This document shows, piece after piece, positions 44,866 to 52,421 of a DNA stretch of 64,000 bases. Both the position numbers and the translations under genes were made by a program. A model generated the notes under the pieces. The model made no database searches. It had not been told where the DNA came from and saw nothing but the letters and a program-made list of their open reading frames with translations. Numbering within the stretch: position 1 is the stretch's first letter; every line of letters begins with the position of its first letter. The DNA comes from Streptomyces sp. RPA4-2 (GTDB taxonomy: Bacteria > Actinomycetota > Actinomycetes > Streptomycetales > Streptomycetaceae): assembly GCF_012273515.2 (NCBI RefSeq), contig NZ_CP050975.2, positions 620,001-684,000 on the forward strand, read 5' to 3'.

Positions 44866-45297
44866 ATGAGTGCCAACAGCAGGCTGACCATTGCCACACA
44901 CGCACTGCTGTGGATCGACATGCACCGACGCCAGCGCTACGAGGTGGCCACCTCCGAGCAGATCGCCGGAAGTGTCAACACCAACCCGGTGGTCGTCCGG
45001 CGATTGCTGAGTGAGCTGCGCAACGCACAGCTGGTCGAGTCGCGCAGAGGCGCGGGAGCCGGCTGGCAACTGGCGCGGCCGCTGGAGGACATCACGCTCC
45101 TGGACGTCCAGAACGCACTGGAAGCCGGTCCGCTCTTCGGCATGCATCGAGCCACCCCCAATCAGGACTGCCCCGTCGGCTACGGCATCCGACCTGCCAT
45201 GCAGATCGTCTACGACGGGATCGAAGAAGTGCTGCGGCGCGAGCTGGCTTCCCGGACTCTCGCCGACGTACTCCGCGACGTCATCGCGGCGCCGTGA
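44866..45297 (+). CDS. Rrf2-family repressor (copy 1)
   Basis: 143 residues from the ATG at 44866 with GGGAGG upstream. The winged helix is [68 protein letters not shown]. The cluster-binding Cys triad of NsrR/IscR is missing; only the Cys of [12 protein letters not shown] remains, which suggests a thiol-based or ligand switch rather than an iron-sulfur cluster. It is about half identical by eye to copy 2 at 50524-50976. Its promoter carries the shared 19-bp inverted repeat. Confidence 0.9.
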   Translation: MSANSRLTIATHALLWIDMHRRQRYEVATSEQIAGSVNTNPVVVRRLLSELRNAQLVESRRGAGAGWQLARPLEDITLLDVQNALEAGPLFGMHRATPNQDCPVGYGIRPAMQIVYDGIEEVLRRELASRTLADVLRDVIAAP

Positions 45298-45429
45298 ATG
45301 CGACAGACCCGAGGGCATCACCCTCGTGCCGACGAGCAGGCATCCGCCGGCCGCTCCACCTGCCGCCCCGACCGCCTCCGCCGCCCCGACAGCGCCCGCT
45401 CGCGACGGTGAACGCGCTGAAAGAAGACG

Positions 45430-45464
45430 TCCGGTGGGACCGATTCTGCATCGGTCCCACCGGA
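45430..45464. terminator. Bidirectional terminator between Rrf2 copy 1 and the MFS gene
   Basis: TCCGGTGGGACCGAT (45430-45444) pairs perfectly with 45450-45464 around TCTGC. It stands between two convergent genes. Bases 45451-45468 are repeated exactly at 46626-46643 inside the MFS gene. Confidence 0.85.
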
Positions 45465-45475
45465 GGTCTCGTTCC

Positions 45476-46720
45476 CTAGCGGTTGTTGCGTGCCGCTGAC
45501 AGCCGTGGAGCTGTCCACAGTGCGATGAGGGCGCCGGCTGAGACCGCCGCCGCTATTAGCAGGTCGGGGCTGACGCCGGCGCTGTCGACGGTGACGCCTC
45601 CCAGGAAAGCTCCCGCGGCGAGGGCGAGTTGGCTGGCGGAGATGAAGAGGGCCAGTCCGCTGTCGGCCTTCTCACCCATCGCGTCCAGGATCCACAGCTG
45701 CAATCCGAGCGGCATCGCACCCCAAGCCAGGCCCCACAGTCCGACCAGCACGACCGCGCCCGGGGCCGTCGTGCCGATCAGCGGGAGCAGGGCCAGCGAT
45801 GCGACCAGCAGGATCACCCCTGCGGTGAGCGTCCCCCTGATGCTGCGGGCCGCCGTCATGCCCGCGGCGAAGTTCCCCACGATCCCCGTCACTCCGAACA
45901 GCAACAGGACGGGTGTCGTCCACGTGCTGTCGATGTGGGCGAGGTCGTGCAGCGCGGGCGACAGGTAGGTGTATCCCGCGAAGTGCCCGAAGAAGACCAG
46001 CACCGAGGCGATCACGCCGGCCCGGGCCCTGGGCAACTTGAAGAGAGTCAGCAGCGACCCGAACGTGACAGCGTGCTGTGCCGGCATCCGCGGGAGGGCG
46101 AAGAACTGCAGGACGAGGGTGGCCAGAGCAAGACCGGCGATGATCAGGAACCCCGCGCGCCACCCCAATAGGTCACCGGCCAGGGAACCCAGCGGAAGGC
46201 TGGCCACGGTCGCCAGGGTAATACCCGACGTGATCACCGAAGCGGCCCGGGGAACGACCTGTGCGGGAACCAGCCGGGGGGCGACGCTGACCCCGATCGT
46301 CCAGAACCCTCCGACCGCCACGCCCAGCAGCAGTCGCGCGACCATCAGCACGGAGAAGGTCGGGGCCAGCGCTGCCAGCAGATCGGACGCCACGAGCAAA
46401 ACGCTCAGTGACAGCAGGATGGCCCTTCTGTCCACCCGGGCCGCGGCCACGGTCAGCAACGGCGCGGAGAGTGCGGCCATCAGGCCCGGGGCGGTCACCA
46501 TGAGCCCCGCCGTCCCCTCCGACACACCGAGACTCTTCGCCACGTCGGGCAGCAGGCCGATCGCGAGGAACTCGGACATGACCAGGGCGAACGCGCCCGC
46601 CGCGACGGCCCACACAGCCACCCAGTCGGTCCCACCGGAGGTCGTGGACGGCACATCCGCTCGGGCGCGTTCACCGAGAGCCGGTTCAGCGGTCAGCTCA
46701 GAGGTTGTTGAGGAGTTCAT
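45476..46720 (-). CDS. MFS drug:proton antiporter
   Basis: 414 residues, twelve membrane segments, DHA1 type (AraJ/YdhP-like). Features include a hydrophilic N-terminus of about 30 residues, FALVMSEFLAIGLLPDVAKSLGVSEGTAGLMVTAPGLMAAL in TM1-2, the motif-A loop VAAARVDRRAILL, and motif C in TM5 (SGITLATVASLPLGSLAGDLLGWR). Such proteins export drugs or sugars. It lies 51 bases downstream of the OYE-type reductase on the same strand and is probably co-transcribed, giving a reduce-and-export pair under the nearby regulators. Confidence 0.88.
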   Translation of the reverse strand: MNSSTTSELTAEPALGERARADVPSTTSGGTDWVAVWAVAAGAFALVMSEFLAIGLLPDVAKSLGVSEGTAGLMVTAPGLMAALSAPLLTVAAARVDRRAILLSLSVLLVASDLLAALAPTFSVLMVARLLLGVAVGGFWTIGVSVAPRLVPAQVVPRAASVITSGITLATVASLPLGSLAGDLLGWRAGFLIIAGLALATLVLQFFALPRMPAQHAVTFGSLLTLFKLPRARAGVIASVLVFFGHFAGYTYLSPALHDLAHIDSTWTTPVLLLFGVTGIVGNFAAGMTAARSIRGTLTAGVILLVASLALLPLIGTTAPGAVVLVGLWGLAWGAMPLGLQLWILDAMGEKADSGLALFISASQLALAAGAFLGGVTVDSAGVSPDLLIAAAVSAGALIALWTAPRLSAARNNR

Positions 46721-46771
46721 GTTCGTCTTTCGGGAAGGGGGCGGGGCCCGGTGGTGGGGGGAGGTGGGCTC

Positions 46772-47842
46772 TCAGTCCTTGAGGTCGGGGTAGTCGATGT
46801 ATCCGCTCGCGCCACCGCCGTAGAAGGTCGCCGGGTCGGCCTCGTTGAGCTCCGCGCCGGTGCTCCAGCGGCGCACGAGATCAGGGTTGGCGATGTACGG
46901 ACGGCCCACGGCAACGACATCGGCCAGGCCCGCGTCGAGGATCCCCTGCGCGGACTCCGTCGTGACCTGCGCGAAGCCGTCGCTGGCGATGAAAGGTCCC
47001 GAGAAGCGCGTGCGCAGCTCCTGGATCAACGCGTCGGCCGGGTCGGCGAGCGCGTGGAGGTAGGCCAGGCCCAAGGGGGCGATGCCGTCGAGGAGCTCCC
47101 GGTACGTGGCAGCCGTCTCGGCGGTGTCGTCCTCGATGGCGCCGTGGATGTTGTGCGCGGGAGAGATTCGGATCCCCACCCGCTCCGGCCCTATCGCGCC
47201 GGCGACAGCCCGGGCGACCTCCACGACCAGCCGCGCCCGAGCTGCCGGAGACCCTCCGTACTCGTCGGTGCGCAGGTTCGTGGAAGGAGCGAGGAACTGG
47301 TGCAGCAGGTAGCCGTTCGCCGCGTGCAGCTCCACACCGTCCAGGCCGGCCTCGACGGCGGATCGGGCCGCGTGCACGAACTCCTCGACCAGCTCGGGCA
47401 GTTCGTGTGTCTCCAGCGCCCTGGGCACCGGGTAGGGCTGCATGCCCTTCGCGGTGAAGATCTCGTCCGGGGCCGCAACGGCGCTGGGCGCCACCGTCTC
47501 CTGGCCGGGCTTGTTCTCAGGGTGCGCGATGCGGCCCGCGTGCATCAGCTGCACGACGATGTGACCGTTCCGCGCGTGGACGGCCTCCGCGATCAGGCGC
47601 CACCCCTCGATCTGCTCGGAGCTGTGGATCCCCGGGCTGTCGAGGTACCCCTGGCCGCGCGGGCTGGGCTGCGTCCCCTCGGCGATGATCAGGCCGGCAC
47701 CGGCCCGCTGCCCGTAGTACTGGGCACTGATCTCCTGCGGCACCTGCCCCTCGCCGGCCCGGTTCAGGGTCATGGGCGCCATGGCGATGCGATTGCTCAG
47801 GACCCATTTCCCAACGGTCACCGGCTCGAACAGGTTGGTCAT
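46772..47842 (-). CDS. Old-yellow-enzyme alkene reductase
   Basis: 356 residues from an ATG with AAGGAG 6 bases upstream. It is an FMN TIM-barrel OYE of the NemA/XenB class: LSNRIAMAPMTLNRA, GAGLIIAEGTQPS, VVQLMHAGRIAHPENKPG, the substrate-binding His/Asn pair in ELHAANGYLLHQFLAPSTNLRTDEYGGS, and the FMN phosphate loop VVAVGRPYIANPDLVRRW. It reduces activated C=C bonds, nitro esters and quinone-like electrophiles with NADPH. A weak copy of the Rrf2-type repeat lies 163 bases upstream, and the MFS gene follows. Confidence 0.93.
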   Translation of the reverse strand: MTNLFEPVTVGKWVLSNRIAMAPMTLNRAGEGQVPQEISAQYYGQRAGAGLIIAEGTQPSPRGQGYLDSPGIHSSEQIEGWRLIAEAVHARNGHIVVQLMHAGRIAHPENKPGQETVAPSAVAAPDEIFTAKGMQPYPVPRALETHELPELVEEFVHAARSAVEAGLDGVELHAANGYLLHQFLAPSTNLRTDEYGGSPAARARLVVEVARAVAGAIGPERVGIRISPAHNIHGAIEDDTAETAATYRELLDGIAPLGLAYLHALADPADALIQELRTRFSGPFIASDGFAQVTTESAQGILDAGLADVVAVGRPYIANPDLVRRWSTGAELNEADPATFYGGGASGYIDYPDLKD

Positions 47843-48004
47843 CGATATCTCCTTCTACGAGTACTGCTCGGGGAGGCATCCGGCAGGGGCAGGGCGGACG
47901 TCACCGCGTGGTGCGCAGGCCCTGGCCGGAGGCCGGGCAGCGCCAGGCAGCAGCCGACGCCCATCGGTCGGACGGCTTCGGGACTCCGTCCGGCACGAAA
48001 TTGA

Positions 48005-48023
48005 AGCAACTTTTTTGGTTACA
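48005..48023. promoter_or_regulatory. Weaker Rrf2-type site upstream of the OYE gene
   Basis: AGCAAC-TTTTTTG-GTTACA fits the 19-bp plan with one arm mismatch. It lies in the 283-base gap upstream of the OYE gene (start 47842) and downstream of an NTF2-like gene. Confidence 0.45.
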
Positions 48024-48125
48024 TCGAGGAGTACGACTGCGCTGTCGCCGCACCGAGGCGGCAACAGGAGTTGCAATCAAGGAAGTTACGGCCGAGACCT
48101 CGGGGTGGCCCGGGCCGCCCCGGCC

Positions 48126-48584
48126 CTACAGGCCGGCGATGCTGTCCTGCACCGACTTGCCCCACGCCACACCTTCAGCGTGCGTGTTGGCGAAGTCCGG
48201 GTCCACGTAGATGTGGGTCCGCTTGATGAGTTCGCCCTCGAACTCGAAAACGTTGCAGAACAGTCCGAAAGAGGAGACGCCGTCGGGGAAGTCCACACCC
48301 GATGTCGTCGTTCCGTTCTCGGCACCCTCGACGATCACGTAATTTCCGGACGACAGCACGGTGAAACCGTCGATCTCATGCTCGAGCGACGCGATTCCCC
48401 GGCCGAGACCCTGGGCGAACGCACCGATCTGCGCCTTGCCGACCGCGAAACCGAACTTCGGGTAGAACATCTGGGCGTCGTCCGTGAAGATGTCGATCAC
48501 CGCGGGGTTTCCGGCGTCGACCATACGGAAGTAGTTGATGACAATCTCTTCGCGGCGCTTCTGGAGATCGCTGTTGCCGTTCAC
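48126..48584 (-). CDS. NTF2/SnoaL-like protein (copy A)
   Basis: 152 residues from a GTG at 48584 with an ideal GGAGG 4 bases upstream. It is a single NTF2-like cone: EIVINYFRMVDAGNPAVIDIFTDDAQMFYPKFGFAVGKAQIGAFAQGL, then VIVEGAENGTTTSG and FEFEGELIKRTHIYVDPDFANTH. It is about 55 percent identical by eye to copy B (49223-49672), which points the other way. Members are small isomerases, cyclases, dehydratases or stress proteins. The Asp/His set (TDDAQ, RTHIYVDPD) is compatible with catalysis. A 24-bp palindrome lies in the shared upstream region. Confidence 0.87.
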   Translation of the reverse strand: MNGNSDLQKRREEIVINYFRMVDAGNPAVIDIFTDDAQMFYPKFGFAVGKAQIGAFAQGLGRGIASLEHEIDGFTVLSSGNYVIVEGAENGTTTSGVDFPDGVSSFGLFCNVFEFEGELIKRTHIYVDPDFANTHAEGVAWGKSVQDSIAGL

Positions 48585-48824
48585 TTTTCCTCCTGTTGGA
48601 TGTTCTGCGTTTTCGCGTGATTTCTTCCGCGGGTGCACATGTACGCCACGCCGTCCCGGCGGAGAACTGCTTCCGCGTACCCAGCCGTGGATCGTGGGCC
48701 GATCCGACCAGGTCCACAGAGTCGTCGCATCAGCCCCGGGGTGGCCAGTGGGACTCGGTCCGATCATGACCCTGCGCGCTCCTCCCGTTGCCTCGTGCTG
48801 ACGTCCGGGTTGCGCGCCACGGTT

Positions 48825-48848
48825 GATTTTTAACCGATCGGTTAAAAA
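48825..48848. promoter_or_regulatory. 24-bp perfect palindrome, operator of NTF2-like copy A
   Basis: ATTTTTAACCGA and its exact mirror are centred between 48836 and 48837, in the 638-base divergent region (48585-49222). The core AACCGATCGGTT recurs at 49061-49072. The A/T-rich flanks suit a promoter. Confidence 0.75.
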
Positions 48849-49059
48849 TTTAAGCGAGATGAGTGGCCCTGTCAAGGAGCCTCCGGATCGACCCGCATCC
48901 CCTGCCAGGGGCAAGCGAGGCGGGCGGCCACCACAGGACCGCCGATCGGCGGGCTGGGGCAACCGTCATGGACTCCCGCGGACGATCCTGAAGCGCACCC
49001 GGCGACCGAAGCCCGCCGCCGACCTTCTTGACGGAGCGGATCCGCCTCGGTTACATTTC

Positions 49060-49073
49060 TAACCGATCGGTTA
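49060..49073. promoter_or_regulatory. Palindrome TAACCGATCGGTTA, operator of NTF2-like copy B
   Basis: A perfect 14-bp palindrome with the same core as the site at 48825-48848, 150 bases before copy B. Confidence 0.7.
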
Positions 49074-49222
49074 AATATTGTCCACGTCGCACCACTCCCG
49101 TCAGAGGGGGCGGCGATTCGACGTCGCGACACGGCCACTGCAAGCGCCGACCGATCCCGCGAGCGCAAGGCGCCGCACGAAAATTCAGCACCCAGAGAAC
49201 ACGACACCCACCGGGAGCCAGA

Positions 49223-49672
49223 GTGAACAGCAACAGCGACCTCCAGAAGAAGTACGAAGAGATAGCCCTCAGCTATTTCCGCCTGGTGGACCAAGGCGAC
49301 CCGGCCATTTTCGACCTCTTCACGGACGACGCTCAGATGTTCTTCCCAAAATTCGGCATCGCCACCGGGAAAGCGCAGATCGCAGCGTTCGCGCAGGGTT
49401 TCGCCGGTGCGATCGCATCGATTCAGCACGACGAGTCCGGCCTTCACGTAATGGCGTCCGGGAACCATGTGGTGGTCGAGGGAGCAGGCAAAGGCACCCT
49501 GACGTCAGGGGCAACATTCCCTGACGACGATCCCACCAGCGGGATGTTCTGCAATGTGTTCGAGTTCGAGGGCGAACACATCAAGCGCCTCCACATCTAC
49601 GAAGACCCGGACTTCGCCCGCACCCACACCGACGGAGTGAACTGGGGCGACTCGGTACGCGAAAGCCTGTAG
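49223..49672 (+). CDS. NTF2/SnoaL-like protein (copy B)
   Basis: 149 residues from a GTG at 49223 with GGGAG 5 bases upstream. It is a paralogue of copy A with the same plan: NSNSDLQKKYEEIALSYFRLVDQGDPAIFDLFTDDAQMFFPKFGIATGKAQIAAFAQGF and FCNVFEFEGEHIKRLHIYEDPDFARTH. Identity is spread over the whole length, so the pair arose by inverted duplication or exchange and both are intact. Transcribed away from copy A, it carries the matching palindrome upstream and is followed by a TetR gene on the same strand that probably controls both. Confidence 0.87.
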   Translation: MNSNSDLQKKYEEIALSYFRLVDQGDPAIFDLFTDDAQMFFPKFGIATGKAQIAAFAQGFAGAIASIQHDESGLHVMASGNHVVVEGAGKGTLTSGATFPDDDPTSGMFCNVFEFEGEHIKRLHIYEDPDFARTHTDGVNWGDSVRESL

Positions 49673-49800
49673 GAGCGGGAGTACCGGCCCGGCCAGGCGG
49701 CCGGGGAGGGCAGCGCCGTGCGCACTCCCTCGCGCCGTACGGTTGCCGAGCAGTCGGTCCATCGCGGGACCGCACCACGTGGGCCTGACGCCGGATTATT

Positions 49801-49812
49801 GACCGCTCGGTT
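49801..49812. promoter_or_regulatory. Degenerate operator before the TetR gene
   Basis: GACCGCTCGGTT differs from the AACCGATCGGTT core at two positions and keeps the ACCG/CGGT halves. It lies 60 bases before the TetR start. Confidence 0.5.
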
Positions 49813-49872
49813 CTAAAGGTCGTACGTTGGCGGAGAGAGACGTTGAACCGGAACAAGAAGCAGGAAGTGCCC

Positions 49873-50481
49873 ATGGCTGTCGGCCGACCCCGAACCTTCG
49901 ACGAAGCGCAAGCGCTCGACCTCGCGGTCGAGGTCTTCTGGCGCCAGGGGTACGAGGGCACCTCCATCACCGACCTCACCACCGCGATGGGCATGAACAA
50001 GCCCAGCCTGTACACGGTGTTCGGGTCGAAGGAGAAGCTGTTTCGGCTGGTCGTCGCGCGCTACGCGGAGCGGGACATGGGCTACAAGACCGCAGCGCTC
50101 GCCGAACCGACGGCCGCCGCTGTCGCCCGGACCCTGTTGCTGGAGAACGCCAAGGCGCTCACGCGGAAGGACCGGCCGGCCGGCTGCCTGTCCATCCAGG
50201 GCGGCCTGTCCAGCAGTCCCGACAACGCCTCGGTCTGCGCTTTCCTCGCCGCGAGCCGGTTGGAGGGCGAGCAGGCACTCGCCGACCGGTTCCGTACGGC
50301 GGTGACGGACGGCGACCTGCCCGCCGGTACAGATCCGGCCGCACTCGCCCGCTACATCATCGCCTTCACCGAGGGCCAAGCCGTACACGCCGCGGCGGGT
50401 GCCGACCGTCGGCAGCTCGAAGAGACCGCAGAAATCGCCCTGCGAGTCTTCCCGGACGGCAGAGGCCCGATGTCCGACTGA
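49873..50481 (+). CDS. TetR-family repressor of the NTF2-like pair
   Basis: 202 residues from the ATG at 49873, 7 bases after AGGA; a TTG at 49843 would add ten residues. The N-terminal helix-turn-helix is MAVGRPRTFDEAQALDLAVEVFWRQGYEGTSITDLTTAMGMNKPSLYTVFGSKEKLFRLV. This GRPRxFD...YxxFGSKEKLF form belongs to the AcrR/NemR-like group, often induced by electrophiles. One Cys stands in RPAGCLSIQGG, a position where family members often have a Cys. Matching palindromes occur before itself and both NTF2-like genes. Confidence 0.9.
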   Translation: MAVGRPRTFDEAQALDLAVEVFWRQGYEGTSITDLTTAMGMNKPSLYTVFGSKEKLFRLVVARYAERDMGYKTAALAEPTAAAVARTLLLENAKALTRKDRPAGCLSIQGGLSSSPDNASVCAFLAASRLEGEQALADRFRTAVTDGDLPAGTDPAALARYIIAFTEGQAVHAAAGADRRQLEETAEIALRVFPDGRGPMSD

Positions 50482-50523
50482 CCCGCCCGAACAGCTGACG
50501 AACCCCTGTGGATGAACCCATCG

Positions 50524-50976
50524 CTACTCCGCTTGACCCTTAGCCCGCTCCTGGGCCAGTACATCCCGCAGTACGTCGGCGATGGTGGTGCCGGCCAGTT
50601 GCTTCCGCATGGTGTCCTCCACGCCGTCGTACACGTGCCGCAGGGTGGGCCGGATCCCGAAGCCGACCGGACAGGACTGGTTCGGTTCGCTGTTGTGCAT
50701 CCCGAAGACACCGCCCTCGTCCAGGGCCTCGTACACATCGAGCAGGGTGACCGTCTCCGGCTCCCGCGTGACGAGCCAGCCGGCACCGGTGCCCCGCCGG
50801 GCCTCCACCAGCCCCGCCTTCCGCAGATCACCGAGGCAGCGCCGGATCACGACGGGGTTGGTGTTGACGCTGCTCGCGATGCGCTCGGACGTGGCGACCT
50901 CGTTCCCGCCCTGCCGGTCGAGCACCATCCACGTCAGTACGTGCACCGCGACCGTCAGCCTGCTGTTCGCACTCAC
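50524..50976 (-). CDS. Rrf2-family repressor (copy 2)
   Basis: 150 residues from a GTG at 50976. Winged helix: [63 protein letters not shown]. Like copy 1 it lacks the three-Cys cluster site and keeps FGMHNSEPNQSCPVGFGIRP; it has an extra Cys in VIRRCLGD on the recognition side. The promoter has the same 19-bp repeat. The two repressors may cross-regulate. It is convergent with the TetR gene. Confidence 0.9.
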   Translation of the reverse strand: MSANSRLTVAVHVLTWMVLDRQGGNEVATSERIASSVNTNPVVIRRCLGDLRKAGLVEARRGTGAGWLVTREPETVTLLDVYEALDEGGVFGMHNSEPNQSCPVGFGIRPTLRHVYDGVEDTMRKQLAGTTIADVLRDVLAQERAKGQAE

Positions 50977-50998
50977 CCTCGGATCACTCCTCCATCCA

Positions 50999-51017
50999 TG
51001 TAACTCACAATGTTACA
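50999..51017. promoter_or_regulatory. 19-bp Rrf2-type operator before copy 2
   Basis: TGTAAC-TCACAAT-GTTACA, with perfect 6-base arms extendable by one pair, ends 23 bases before the GTG of copy 2. Confidence 0.7.
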
Positions 51018-51180
51018 TCGCGTCGGGGCCGGAATCCTCTACGGGGTTCGCCCCTCTCCCGGCCGCAGCGCCGTCTCCTCGCCCGACGTGACCGGCATCA
51101 CGTGCCGGCAGTGCATAGTGAGGTGCTCACCGACGTCTTTCACCAGGTGTACGAAGCTGGCAAGGGCGGGGACGGTGCGG

Positions 51181-51687
51181 ATGCGACAGGCTGGAGCCGA
51201 GGGTTTCGACGGGTTCGTCGCGGCCCGGTGGTCGGCGTTGATCCACCTCGCGCGCCTGCTCTGCGGAGGTGACCGGCACCGCGCCGAGGACCTGCTCCAG
51301 GAGGCCCTGGTCAAGCTCTGGTTCGTCTGGCCGAGGATCGCGGACGAGGCGCCCGAGGCGTACGTACGCAAGGTCCTGGCCCGCGCCGCCGCCCGCTCGG
51401 CCCGCAGGCGGTGGTGGGGCGAGCGCCCCGTGGACGAACTCCCCGACCTGGCACAGGTCGGGGACGAGTCCGCCACCGTGGTGGAGCGGTCGCGGCTGGA
51501 GGCGGCCCTCGCCCAACTGCCGCCCCGGCAAAGGGCCGCCGTGGTGCTGCGCTACTACCAGGACCTGCCGGAGAAACAGGTCGCGGAGGTCCTGGGATGC
51601 CCGCTGGGCACCGCCCGGTCCCACGCGTCACGCGGTGTGGCGCGCCTGCGCCAGATCCTGGCCGTCGTCGTCGAACCGGTGGAGTGA
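51181..51687 (+). CDS. SigE-type ECF sigma factor
   Basis: 168 residues from the ATG at 51181; a GTG two codons earlier is possible. Region 2 is FDGFVAARWSALIHLARLLCGGDRHRAEDLLQEALVKLWFVWPRI and region 4 is LEAALAQLPPRQRAAVVLRYYQDLPEKQVAEVLGCPLGTARSHASRGVARLRQIL. It belongs to the actinomycete SigE70 family of small ECF factors that usually lack a classical anti-sigma. The next gene, 8 bases on, encodes the membrane protein that usually accompanies this family. Confidence 0.9.
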   Translation: MRQAGAEGFDGFVAARWSALIHLARLLCGGDRHRAEDLLQEALVKLWFVWPRIADEAPEAYVRKVLARAAARSARRRWWGERPVDELPDLAQVGDESATVVERSRLEAALAQLPPRQRAAVVLRYYQDLPEKQVAEVLGCPLGTARSHASRGVARLRQILAVVVEPVE

Positions 51688-51695
51688 AGGGAAAC

Positions 51696-52225
51696 ATGGA
51701 TCACTTCGAGCGGGAGTTGGCGCGGATGATGCGCGACACCGAGGAGCACACCCCCTTCGAGCCGGCACAGCAGGACCGCCTCACGACCGGGATCCGCGCC
51801 CGCCGCCGGGTCCGCTCCGCGCGGAAGGCCGTGGGCTCCGTGGTCGCGGTCGCCGGGCTCAGCGTCGGTCTGTTCCTGCTGCCGCACACCCCGGAGGGCG
51901 ACCGGCCCCAGGCCCCGCTGCCCATGACCGGCCGCCCCTCCCCGGACGTCTCGCCGACCCCGACCCCGCCCCAGTCCTCCAGCGCGACTCCCACCGGACC
52001 GGGCACCACCACTCCCGACGACACCGCGAGCACCACCACCCCACCCACGGCACCGGCCTCGACGGGCGGTTCGACCTCGGTCGGCACCGATCCTCGCGGA
52101 GCGCGACCACCAGCCCGCCGCCCCGGGCCTCGTCGACGCCGAGCGGGAGCATCACGCCGCCCCCGCCGACGACGCCCGTCGAGTCGTCCTCGTCCTCGTC
52201 CGCCGACGCGACCGACACCGGGTAG
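51696..52225 (+). pseudogene. Membrane partner protein of the sigma factor, frameshifted
   Basis: The ATG at 51696 (AAGGGA 3 bases upstream) opens MDHFERELARMMRDTEEHTP, a family regularly found after SigE-type sigma genes, with one membrane segment near residues 45-64 and a Pro/Ser/Thr-rich tail outside. At about 52090-52110 the frame turns into arginine-rich nonsense running to 52376. The -1 frame continues the expected low-complexity tail (SATTSPPPRASSTPSGS) to a stop at 52225, giving about 176 residues. A single missing base explains this. It may be a sequencing error or a real lesion; the essential cytoplasmic and membrane parts are intact either way. Confidence 0.65.
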
Positions 52226-52421
52226 CCGCCGCTCGCCCACCGCCGGGCCGTACGCCGTACCGACCCCTCGGCCGCGGAGACTTCCGCCCCGAACCCCCTG
52301 CCGCAAAACCTTCCGTCCCGCGCCCCTTTCCCTGCTCCGCCCGCAGCCGCACTCCGTGACCACAGCTCCGCCGTGAGCGTCTTCGGGATGCCCTGCGCCG
52401 ACGCACAGACCAGGACGAACC

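Noticed and set aside
49050..49055. GTTACA before NTF2-like copy B as a fifth Rrf2-type site
   Set aside because: The opposite half-site is absent at the 7-base spacing; only a half-site is present.
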